This document shows positions 1-11,549 of a stretch of 64,000 bases of DNA, piece after piece. Position 1 is the first letter of the stretch; each line of letters begins with the position of its first letter. This stretch comes from Blakeslea trispora (Eukaryota > Mucoromycota > Mucoromycetes > Mucorales > Choanephoraceae). The stretch covers positions 309,210-373,209 of the forward strand of contig JAIWNE010000022.1 in the NCBI GenBank assembly GCA_025331445.1. The letters are read 5' to 3'. The notes beneath the pieces are model-generated. The model did not search any database. It was not told where the DNA came from and worked only from the letters and a program-made list of their open reading frames with translations. The position numbers and the translations under genes are program-made.

Positions 1-278
1 AATAAAAACCTTCCCCCCTTTTTTTCTGTATTTTAATATAAGGATAGTATGGACACCATGGTTTAACTATGTTTATATTTGTCAACATACGTTTAAAGTG
101 TGGTTTTGAGCCTAAAGATGAACTCCAAATTAAGAATGTAAATTTCGATTTTTAAACTCCACTTTTTTCTTCTCCCTTAGTATTTTAATGCCGCCAAGTT
201 TCTTCTTTTTTTTTCTTGTAATAAAAGAAAGAAAGAGAGAATAAAAAGAAGAAAGCGAGGAAGTAAAGTATTTGCAAC

Positions 279-3200
279 ATGACCTCAGAAAACATCAGCG
301 CATCTTCTTCTTCTTACAAGATGAACTCAGATACCAATAAAACCAGTTCTCATCTCTCTGATTTCTTATGGCACTCACCTTTGCAGTTCAATTGTCATTT
401 TGATGAATCTGCTAAACAAGCCATATTAAAACAGTGCTATGAATCATTATGGATGGCCAATGATGACCTGATGAAACGCTATTTTTTCAGTTCAAAGGAA
501 GAGTTACAGCACATCCTGCTAAAACAATCTCAACGACATGACGGAAAAGAACAGAATACAGTCATCGATCCAACACTGTGGCATACAAACGCCATCATCC
601 CGACACAAGACTTTTCCAGTCAAAAAGGTAGACAATGTGGCCATGTATTTCGTAAAGGAGAACCCGTTTACCGGTGTCGGTAAGGAGAGGAGAAAAATGA
701 AGCTTAGTTGCAATTTTTAATATTTTCTTATTTGTGATTACCTAGCAACTGCGGTTTAGATGATACGTGTGTCTTCTGTAGCAAGTGTTTTCACGCGACA
801 GATCATGATGGTCATGATATCCTGTTCTCTGTCAGTCCCGGTTCAGGCGGTTGTTGTGATTGTGGCGATCCCGAAGCTTGGAAAATACCACTTCAATGCA
901 AGATTCACTCAAGCGAACATCACTCTACAGAATCAGATTTCGTATCAAATCAGGCCTCTGTTGATCCAGCCTTAATCGATTCTATTCGAACCACGATTGC
1001 CTCTGTTCTCAATTTCCTTTTAGACACATTTGCATTAGCACCAGACGAAGTGGCCCTGAATTTATCTACAGAAGTGCTTATCAAGAATAATCAAGAACAG
1101 CGCACTATTCTCACCAGAATGGGTATCCCTCATCAGACAGACATCAACACATCTATCCTTGTTCGTCCTGAAGAGGACGTAGATATGGATAAGGAAAGTG
1201 ATGATATTAAACAGGATATACTCTACGGCAGCTCATCTACGACCCATACAGTGACAAAAGAGGAGGGTGAAAAGGAACTGTATGCCTGTATTGCTTGGAA
1301 CGATGAAGCGCACGCGTTTTCTCATGTATTAGAGTCCATTATGACAGCGACTGGATGGCAATGGCAAAAGGCAAAGCAAATTGTGGATGTGATTCATGTG
1401 CATGGCAGAGAAATCATTGCTGTCTCTGATGATATTGCTGAATTACGCAAGATTGCTGCTCCTCTTTCAGCTATCAATCTAGGTGTCACTATTCGACCAG
1501 CCAAGGATACGTTTCGAGAGCAAGTGTGTGGTTTGTTGGTAGATTGGCTGAATGAAATCATCAATGGCCGAACTCGATTCTTTCGCGATCTACCCGATGG
1601 CGATGCCATTGTTCGAAATATCTTGTGTGAAGAATTGTGTGCAGGGTGGGAATTACGCCTGCCTTTAGCACTCTTGGCTGCAGACAAAAAGTCAGTCAAC
1701 AAGACGAAGTCATCTGACGGTGTTGATGCAGAGGATGGGGAGGATGAAGAGAAAGGGACAACCGAAGATGGGATGAGAGATGACACAGCCCTATCGGAAA
1801 CAGTAGAAGATGTAGAGATGTTTGAGACAGATGATGCTCAAGGAAGACAAAGCGGTTTGGTTGCCAATCGTAACCCATGCGATGTGGCCAGTATCGATTG
1901 GGATCCTGCTGCTATGGTCAATGAGTATCAGCAACTACGTACAGAAGAAATTGAATTTGGTGATAGCTTGTTAGATAAATTAGGCAAAAAGCCAAGCAGA
2001 CATAACGACCAGTGGACGGCACAAGAAAGAGCTGAATTGGCAACGATGATGCAAAGGGAGTTTGAGGAAAAGTTACGCTTGGATTATTTCATGCTGTATG
2101 ACTTGAAGCTCTGGAAAGAGGTGCGTATTTCTTTACGAGAGCTCTACATTGCTTCCCTTGCATCCAATCCCCATTTCAAAAAGATCCTGGGTAAACGTCT
2201 GGCTCGAAACTATGCGCGCCTAGCCGAATCGTTCTTGTTGCGAGATAGAGAACCAGAAAACTCAATCATTTTGTTCTCTGTTCAACTATTAACTGTGCCT
2301 ACTGTGTCAGATCTACTGGTACATCACTATTACTTTTTTGGTCTCATCTGTTCTACATTGACTGCCTTCTTCTTGACAGATCGTCTCTATCTCTTGTTGC
2401 CATCTCAGCGTACGGATTACCCCTCACGTATCAATTGTGAATCTCGCGCCTTTCGCACTCGGCGCTACTTTAACGCCTTTCATGACTTGCGCTATATTAT
2501 GAATGTAGACATGATCAAGCGTGTGTTGGCCCAAGACCCTCTTTATCTTCGTCAATATCTGGACTTGGTCAGCTTGTTTCAAGGGATGAATGCTCAAGTT
2601 TGCCAAAAGGATACTCACGTTGAATACGAGTCGGAGATATGGGTGAACGCTTTCAATGTGACACTTCAAATTGCCAAATGCTGTCGTCAATTCTCTGATT
2701 GTTTTTCCATGTTGCCTTTCAGTACAGATCAAGAAAAGTCATCTACAGTCTCTACTATTGTTCGAGCTGTATCTCGTGTGCTAAAGGCTATCATGGAGTG
2801 GGGCCAAGTAGATGAAGAGGAAGAAGAAATGGAGAAGGCAAAGCAACTTGCTCAATCCAGTACTACTACAGGCAACAGTGCACCTGCTCAAAAGATCTAT
2901 GGTGCTATGGCTCAAGAGTTTCATACTGTTTCTCTCAAGTATACCGAGCCCTTTGAAGTCATCAAGTATAATGTGGCAACCCAGCCTGTTTCGTTTCATC
3001 ATCCTTTACATTGGTTACTTTCCGGTCTTTTGGAGTGTGCTCATCTTTTGACAGATGATGTCTTGTTACAAGCTGGGTGGGAAGGTGGATTCAAGGAGGT
3101 GATCACCTTGTTTCATCACTCAAGCACCGCCAGTCCCTCTGTCTTGCTCTCTATTCTTGATTATCCTATCCGAACCATTGTCTTTTCTTCACAAATTAGA

Positions 3201-6200
3201 GCGGGTGTTTGGGTACGAAATGGCTATGGTATTCGTAATCAGGTAAAGTCTGTCTTTTGATATGTTGCATAGTGAGACTAACTGTTTTTTTTTCTTAAAT
3301 AACAACCATCTCTATGATTTCCTCCTAAGGCTCATCATTACAGAGATATCTCGCTTCGTGAAAACACGTATGATGCTGATGTCTTCTTGCTCCAATTGGG
3401 TTTCGCTACATTGGATTCAAACCGTTTCTTGGCCACTTTGCTAGACCGCTTCCATCTGATCTCTTGGTTCTTAGGTACAAAAACACATGAGACTTACGAT
3501 CATTCACAGACAGTCTTTATGGTTGAAGAGTTGCTCAACTTGTTGATTGTCATCAGCTGCGAAAGAGCAAATGTATCCGGCATGTCTATTCTTGATAAAA
3601 TTCGTCGTGAGATTATTCACAGTCTCTGTCTTGGCTCTTCTGCCTACTCAGAACTCACCAAACATATTCCCGAGCGAATTACGGAACACCCTGAATTTGA
3701 CCGCATCTTGAATCAGGTGGCTCATTTCAAGAGCCCTGATGGTGTCAATGACCATGGTACCTATGAGTTGAAGAACGAATATTTTGAATGTGTGGATACC
3801 TACTTTTGGCATTTCAGTCGCAACAATCGTGAAGAAGCGGAATCGATTTTTAAGGCAAGATGGAAAAAGCAAAACCCTGACAGAAAGGAGGAGGAATTCT
3901 TTATTCTGCCCAAGGTTTCGACTATTGCATCAGGTCCATTTGAACATATGAACTCCTTTTTGCAATCATCTGTGTTTGTTCAAATGCTGTCCTTCGCATT
4001 GTGGAATATTTATACAGGCGAAAATCACAAGAGCGATACTATCTTGGACCAGTCACTCCATTTAATTTTGCTGGCTCTAACAGATGAGAATTTCGAGGAT
4101 ACTTCTCAAGCAGGTGTGGGCAAGTTCTATGATTATGTATGCTCTTTACAGTTTACTGTAAGCATGCCGGCTACATCTGAGAATGGTGAAGCAGCTGGAG
4201 AATCAGATCAGAATATGTCCTTGTTTGACATCTTGGTTGTTCTTTACCGGGATGAACGTTACGCTGAGATATCGAGCCGACTTCATTGGATCTTTGAAAA
4301 GTTGATCATGAAAGGTACTCCCCTGACTCAGCAACGGGTTCAAGATTGGAAGTTGCAATATCAGGAAGAAGTCCAAAAGAACTCTCAGCAAGATAGCTTG
4401 ACTGAGCTTTCTGAAGTAGAACGAAAGAAGTTGGCAGCGAAAGAAAGACAGATGAAGATTATGGCCCAATTTGCACAGGCTCAATCTCAGTTCATGGAAC
4501 AAAATGAATTTCTCTATGAAGATGAAGATGATACATTTGAAGATGCACCTGAGGCCTTTTCTTCTGAAAGCGAAAAGGAGAACAGTGCCGGTACTATTCA
4601 TCGTTTCTGTTCATATCCTACAGGAACTTGTATTGTTTGTCAAGAAGATGTGAACGATCGCTCATTGCCTTATGGCCTCTTGGGTCTGATTCAGACAAGC
4701 AATATCATGCGGGAAACACCCATGGACAATCTATCCTTAATGAATGATATCTATAAGATGGGACCCAACCTAGATACAGAATGGGAAGACCGTCAGTGTT
4801 TAGATGATGTTGCCTCAACTGTTCCCGGTTTCCCTGCACATTTGCACAAAACAGGCCTTTATGCTTCTTCTTGTGGACATCTGATGCATATCAAATGTTT
4901 TGAAGTCTATTGCAATTCTATCGACTCACGCCATGCAGCTCAATTGACTCGTAATCATCCTGAAAATCGGTCTCGAAAAGAATTCATGTGCCCTCTTTGT
5001 AAGTCCTTGGGCAACATCTTACTGCCTGTCTTTTGGAAGGGCAAGAAGGAATCTTATCCTGGTGTGTTGACAAAGACAGAGGAAGCCAATTTTGCTACTT
5101 TCTACAAGTCAGAAGTCAACCAGGTTGTCGCCAAACTCAAAAACTCAATCATCGCTTCTTCGCGTCATACACAGAATCGTAAATCGGGTCGCGATACATC
5201 AGCCACGAGTCGTATGAAAGATGTCATGACACAACTACTGCCAAACCTACCTACCATTGCTACAACCACCACCCCAACAGCTACTGGTCCCCCAACTACC
5301 ATCACTCCTCCCTTTGCTAATGCACGTGAATGGGCACCAACCACTTTCCCCACCCGTCTACCTGTAGCTGTACCATTTGAGACAAACACAACACAAAACA
5401 CTGAGCCTCAGCAACCTCGGGACGAAGAGGAACCTGAAGGAGGCGACCAGATGAATACTGAAGAGGACGAGCTAGTCCGTGACTCGGAGGCCATGTTGAT
5501 GCGAAACACATACCATGCTGAGTCATTACCACTACCAGATGGTCGTCTTGGACCTTTTGAAAACGACACATTGCACAGTACAGCAATGGTGAGTGCTCTA
5601 TTGATCAAAAAATCATACCATCGTCTTCTGGATGTTCTAGGTCTTATTTATAAAGAGATCTGTACAGACGAAACCCAACGGGATATGTCGACAGCAGCTG
5701 AAAATGTAGACATGTTATGGGGCATCATGGGCTATACGATTGCAGGAGTTGAGATTGCCGCACGTGGTTCTGCTCGGTCTAACTTCCAGACCGAAGAGAA
5801 TGCAACATATACCTTGTTTGATCAGATACCTACACAGACACAGACATTACTTCGCATTCTTAGCGATACTGTGATGGCATATACCACACTTATGTGTTCC
5901 TCTGGCGCTGATCCTAAACATTCTTTCTCTACAAACAGTATACCTATGGCGCGTGTCGGTATGTTCTGTTTAGGTCGTATGAGACAATTGTTTGAGGTCA
6001 ATGTCGACGATGTTGTCAATTTGCCTGCTGGCCCTTCCCAAAAGATTGTATTGTACGATAATGCACCGCTTTTAGAAGATGATCCGTTCATGATTTTGAC
6101 TGAACTTTCCTTGCATTTGGTACCCATGACACAAGCTGATATATTCCCTTTTGTGCGTACTTTATTGTTGGCAGAATTTGCCAAGACAGCTGTTGGATTA

Positions 6201-7275
6201 CTTCAAGATCATCTTGTAAGACAAGAAACAAGCAGAGGAGAAAAGGTGTACTCTGGCTCACCCTGTGAACCCTCTCATGATATTGCTGCTGCCAAGACGT
6301 TTGCCTTTTCTTTGATGGATAAACTTCAGTTTACCCCAGAAGAGGCTCAAATGACCTTTAAGAAGTTTGATGGCGATGCCTGCTTTTGTGCTCTTCTCAA
6401 GTTCTTTGCCTTGCCATTTTTGCGTCGCACACTTATCTTAATGATTGTTCGGTTTGGTCTTGTTGTTCCTCCCGCCGATTTCAACATAGACAGTGGCACA
6501 GATGAACTCGACCGCCTTTTGAATTTGCTGCAGTTGCCCAAGTTTACTGATCTTTTGCAGCCCACTCTTATGACCGAATCCTTACTTCATTATTGGTGCT
6601 CACAGCATTTACGTGAATCAGAACGTCGTATTCAAGTACAAGAGGGCTTGATGGCATCTATATCTGCCAGTCGTCTAAATCCTATTTCATTAGACCTGCC
6701 TATACCTTTTCAATTGATCGCTTTACCTAAGCGTCTGGACCTCTTGTTTGATGAGAGTATGAAGCGTGTATGTCAGAAATGTGGTACTGTACCAAGCGAA
6801 CCAGCTGTTTGCTTGTTTTGTGGTACATTTGTTTGCTCCCAAAGTTTCTGTTGTGCTGAAGACGAAGAGGGCGAATGCAATCTTCATACATTAGAGTAAG
6901 TCATAATAGGTAGATTATTTTTTCTTTGTTCGGTTTTTAATTTTTATACAATTTAGATGTGGTGGTGAAATAGGTGTGTTTTTGTCTATTAAGCGATGCG
7001 TACTCATTCTATTACATAATGGCAATGGATGGTTTATGAGTGCTCCTTACTTGGACCCACATGGGGAAGTAGATCAAGGACTAAGGTATACATTTACTTT
7101 GTGCATCAGAAAAAAAATTAAGCTTAACTTTGAAATTAGACATGGTAGACCTCAATACTTAAATACCAAGCGATATGCAGAGATACGCAAGTTATGGCTG
7201 CAACACAATATACCTATCTATGTAGCAAGACAGATAGAAGCCAATTATGATATTGGCGGATGGACAACACTATAA
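279..7275 (+). CDS. UBR1: UBR1-type N-recognin E3 ubiquitin ligase
   Basis: RING-type E3 ligase of the N-degron pathway, which binds destabilising N-terminal residues and ubiquitinates the protein with a Rad6-type E2 in cytosol and nucleus. Exons: 279-679, 746-3242, 3330-6895, 6957-7085, 7140-7275, giving 2242 aa, somewhat longer than yeast Ubr1. Seen: a UBR-box zinc finger at about 118-190 (type-1 degron site) that is completed only across the first intron, a ClpS-like domain at about 305-390 (type-2 site), a winged-helix/linker body, an acidic stretch near 240-260, a RING-like Cys/His cluster at about 1400-1530 (CIVCQED, SSCGHLMHIKCF, FMCPLC) and a Cys-rich C-terminal cap ending in GGWTTL. 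The start is the first ATG of the open frame, after a purine-rich leader. It converges with CHO2, leaving 142 bp. Family assignment is firm; substrates are not inferable. Confidence 0.95.
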
Positions 7276-7417
7276 ACATTACGTCTGAAATAAAAATGAT
7301 TTTGCCTGTTTTATATGATAGATTCTAAAGTTCATATGTGTATATATATATACAGAAACATTTTCTTGCCCTGATAAAATCTAGATAGAAAGAGAAACGT
7401 TTGGGTGGTTAAAGAAA

Positions 7418-10400
7418 TCAAGACAACGAACGAGATGATTCAGCGCTGAATGGAAGAAGTGCTTTTCTGGCATGTTGAATCTAAACGAAAAAAAGAGAGG
7501 AAATTAGCACGATGTTAAGACATTCAAAAGAACAGTTCGACTTACTCGCTTTGCAATATGAGAAGCTGTTTTATCTGTATTTACTACCTCCCAAGCAAAA
7601 TCAACATCGTATACTAATTTGATGCAATAGACTAGATGCTTGGACTCCACTTCACCCATACCAACATACTCCTCATCTACACTGCGTGGCATGATTTCAG
7701 AGTTGTTGCCAAGTGCTTGTTGAATCCATTTCAAAATTGTCTGTTCGGTAACACTTATGTCAGTGATGGAGGAAACAGTTGGTGGCTTGATTTCAAATGG
7801 TGTTGAGATAGCCATCACATTGTGCTTGTTGTCATGATGATATCGAAGCTCATAAGTACCGACCTTCCAAGGCAACTTGGATCCTGCGAAAATAATAGTG
7901 CCTTCGGTATGCAATGCTGTCTCAGGAGGAAACACAACGTCATCTGAAGATGAGCTTGTAGCTGCATTAGTCCAATGCCATAATCCGCGCGAACTGATGT
8001 TAGTTATGTGCTTGCTCTTGTTAGCTTTCACCTCAAAAATGCCAATCCAATCTTGTGGACCATGATTCTCTGGTGCCTCCCATGCAATCTGAATAGGTTG
8101 ACCCACTTCAAATATGTTTGTGTTGTTGTTTGTCACAATACTGAGCTTGTAGCGAGATAAGTCGTACATATCGATATCATTTGCCGTTAGCGGAATAACA
8201 CGTGAGCGAGATATCTCCAACATTTGTTTTGTTTCCTTCAAGACACCTTGCAAGCGAGGACGAGCTGCTTCTACGATCTCTTCTACAACATCTTTGGTTT
8301 CTTCTACAGCTTTTTCCACTTTCTCAACTGTTTCTTTTACGATGCGCTCCATATGCTTGGCGCTTGTTTGCTTTTCGAGAATCAATCGCATAACCTCCTG
8401 CTGTACTTTTTCGGGTACGGCCTTAGGTAAAGAAATGGCAGTGGACTTTAAAGTTTTTGTCAGGCCTGCCTCCTTACGTACTTGATCCCCATAAAGCTTG
8501 CGCATGTGTGGACTTTCAACATAGTGAAGGAATACAAAGTTACAGATTTGAGAAAACAAAGCAAGAGCAAAGATGAATCCGTTGTTTGCAATTAATGTCA
8601 TACCCCAAAAAGCAGCATGACCCATAATCTTCTCTGGATTATTCAAGTATCGGTAGATTCCAGTGTACAATAATTCAGAAGGGTGATCCTCCAGAAAGAA
8701 GTCACCATAGAACCATCCAAAATCACCCAGAACTTCATGGATAGAAACAGATGTCCAGATGTGAAGTGAGATAAAGGTTAGCCCTAGTGTATGACGAAGA
8801 AGTGTCGTGCCATAAGCCCAATTATCAGGTAGAGTATAAGTCTTCCAACATGCTACAAAGAATGTAGCATAGGAAATACAAAGAGTAAAATTATAGATGC
8901 TGATATAGAAAAAAAAATCGATTAGTCAAGAAAGCCCCCTCTTTTTTAGTAAATGACAAGATTCACCTTTTCCAGTTTTGAAAAGCCTCTTGAACACCAC
9001 CACCCCATTTAATAAAATGACGAGTGAAAAACTTGTTGTCTGATTGGAGTCGTAGAATGAGGCCATTGCCGAGAGAATAGATAAGTCTCCAAAAGAAGGC
9101 CTGGGCAATTGCGATTGTAACACCTATTTTTCCAGTTATCAACAAAGGCGTAACAACAGCATAAACAATAGCAGCCATAGCAACAAGATCAATGGCACGA
9201 AAAGGATCAAAATTTTTGAAAACAATCAGGTCGTGACGGAAATACTTTGTGAAAAAAACGTTGCTGTTTGATTGGCTTGATGTTGAGGTACGTCGCTTCA
9301 GTACAGCAGGAGGATTGTAGATTTTATCAATATCTAAATAGAGCTGTATTAGCTTTGGCTATTAGTCTTCTTTCTCTTTTTTACGAGCACATTACGAGGT
9401 GTTTCAACTAGAACGAGGAAAGCGAATTGGAGTGCATGAGCAGCAATACTAGCAAACAAAACAGTATAGCTTCCACATAACAGAGATACACCGTAATAGC
9501 CAAAGTATCCAATTGAGTACATAGGGTGAGGCGCCATTTCAAATACGCCATCAAATGTCAGTGATTGCTCAATCAAGAAAAAGAAATCACCCCAATCTAA
9601 AACAAATTTTAGCATAGCTATTGCAAGAAAAGAAGAACTACTTACACCAAGCAAAATCTTTTACTACTCGTTGGGCATCAACTTTAACCCAAATGTTGAA
9701 CACGATTAAGAACAAACCACCTCCCCATCTTAATGCATTACCCAAGAAGATAGAGTGAGGAGCTGTATTGAACCAGGAAAGAGCAAAGCATATATAAGAT
9801 GTAAAGTCATTCATCAAGACAAGGTCTACTAATTGTCTATATAGCATCCAGGTGTTATACTCAATAGGTGCCGTCTATGTTGATCTTGTTAGAAATATCC
9901 TCTCCTCCTCTCTTGCACTGATAGTCTACTTACATCGAAATCATAATCGTCTCCCATCTTGACACTTAGCTGATGCTTTAGCCAATGGTAGGCTTTGGGA
10001 TTCTTCTGCAGATCAAACAAATGATATTTTTTAGCTAACCGGACAAGACCTCGGCTGTCGCTTTGGTATTTCAGTAGAATACCCAGACCAGCATTATAAG
10101 CCAATCTCCAAAAGAAGAAAATAAAGATAAACAAAATGCGCTTGAACCAGACTGGCAGTGTAAAAAACATGACAATCTCAACAGCCATAATGCCCAGAGT
10201 GACCCAATCAAAAGTACTTTTCTTGACCTTTGGATTTAATAAGGTTTCCACCATTTCGCGCGTGAGAGGTACTCGAAAAACTGACTGAATTTAGTACGCA
10301 GTTCTTTTGATTACATATATTCTATACGCGTTGCTTTTCGTGATCTTGCCCTTCAGTCAGTCACAAATGCAACAGATCTTACCTTTTCCATCAGATGTCT

Positions 10401-10533
10401 TTCCATATGAATATCGCATGTCCTTTTTAATATTACCATCATATTGACCAACACCATCCAGTAAAGGTACATGGCCGCTATTTAAATTCTCGGTATTTGA
10501 TTTTATGCCTCTTTGACGCAGCTCTGCTTCCAT
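7418..10533 (-). CDS. CHO2: Phosphatidylethanolamine N-methyltransferase (Cho2 type)
   Basis: ER membrane enzyme that makes the first SAM-dependent methylation of phosphatidylethanolamine towards phosphatidylcholine. Exons in transcript order: 10533-10383, 10280-9934, 9874-9646, 9617-9396, 9333-8967, 8899-7546, 7480-7418, giving 910 aa. The ATG at 10254 lies inside exon 2. An upstream 151-nt exon supplies the conserved fungal N-terminus and splices in frame into the segment reading [17 protein letters not shown], so I place the start at 10533. Many hydrophobic helices are visible, with two methyltransferase-type repeats: [15 protein letters not shown] followed by ETPH, and later [14 protein letters not shown] followed by ESPH. 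A soluble C-terminal beta-rich region follows. A short last exon adds a basic tail ending RSLS. A UAS-INO-like site lies about 200 bp upstream. Confidence 0.93.
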
Positions 10534-11549
10534 TTGCTTTGAATTTTATGGATCAATCGGAAACACGAGTGAATAAGGAAGAAAAAGAGAAAAAAAGGGA
10601 ATGGAACGAAAAGACTATCGATGACCCTATTGAGCTATTGTGTTTTACAGTCCGGCTAGTGGATGTTGATAGTTGCAGAATAGCTATAATTAGTAAACGT
10701 AGTGGCTCATTAACAAGATTGTACTTGTCCTTTCACATGAATTTAGCAGTCATTGGAAAGGAAAGAGATCTTTGACCTCACGCATGAATGTTATGATCCA
10801 ATAACTAGTCATTAATCGGTTTTCTGTATCACATATGGTAGCCATGAATGGTAATACTAGCAGCCAATCAAGCCCAACCAAGTTTTAAAGTTTCGGAAAG
10901 AAAAAAAAAAGATGCTACCATTATTATAGTAGTAGAATATATCCTACTTGGTTGCAGCTTTGATTTTGTAAGCGAATTGTGTTATAGTTCTGCTAGCCTG
11001 CACGAACTAAAGTAAATTGTCTCAAGAATATGTTCTCTTTCTGTTGATTTCGATTTATAGTTTTAAATCTATAAAAATATTAAGGTAATATGTTTCAAAA
11101 GAATTACATCGTCTGTTTCTCTTGTTCAAAACACAAGTCTAATACGAGCAAAATAGATTGGGAAGACTAAGAAGAAGCTATAGTTGGTCATGAGGACAAT
11201 TCATTATAGATAACTCTGTTGCAAATATATATATATATTTAAGGACGAACAACTCAGGATTAGCCAATAAACAATAGATAGTAACATTACAAATATGCTT
11301 TAGCAATGCATTTGGTAACCCAAGAAAAGTTGATCCAATTGGGATAAAGGAGAAGGCAGAACCCACAATAGAATGAAGCAAGCGTAAAAATATAAATAAA
11401 GAGCTTTATAAAAAAAAGAAAGAAAGATGACATTGACGATATACAGCAGTATAATTAAAGCATTTAATCGTAAGTGATATATATTGTAGGTAATGGTTGC
11501 CTTTTTGAGTTATCGAGATAATACACATAGATTTATGTAATCATTCATT
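10534..11549. other. Intergenic region, CHO2 promoter and GH31 3' side
   Basis: About 1 kb between the CHO2 start and the GH31 stop. Apart from the UAS-INO-like decamer I see only AT-rich sequence, a short TA repeat near 11227-11241 and a purine run near 10898-10911. The open frames here have no recognisable protein features. Confidence 0.6.
10730..10739 (-). promoter_or_regulatory. Candidate UAS-INO (inositol/choline response) element
   Basis: On the coding strand of CHO2 the sequence reads CATGTGAAAG, matching 9 of 10 positions of the yeast UAS-INO consensus CATGTGAAAT, about 200 bp upstream of the CHO2 start. In yeast this element is bound by Ino2/Ino4 bHLH dimers and controls CHO2. A hexamer core can occur by chance, so this rests on motif plus position. 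Confidence 0.45.

Noticed and set aside
10497..10775. Plus-strand open frame of 92 codons upstream of CHO2
   Set aside because: It overlaps the first CHO2 exon on the opposite strand, has no recognisable features, and the CHO2 reading is strongly supported by family continuity.
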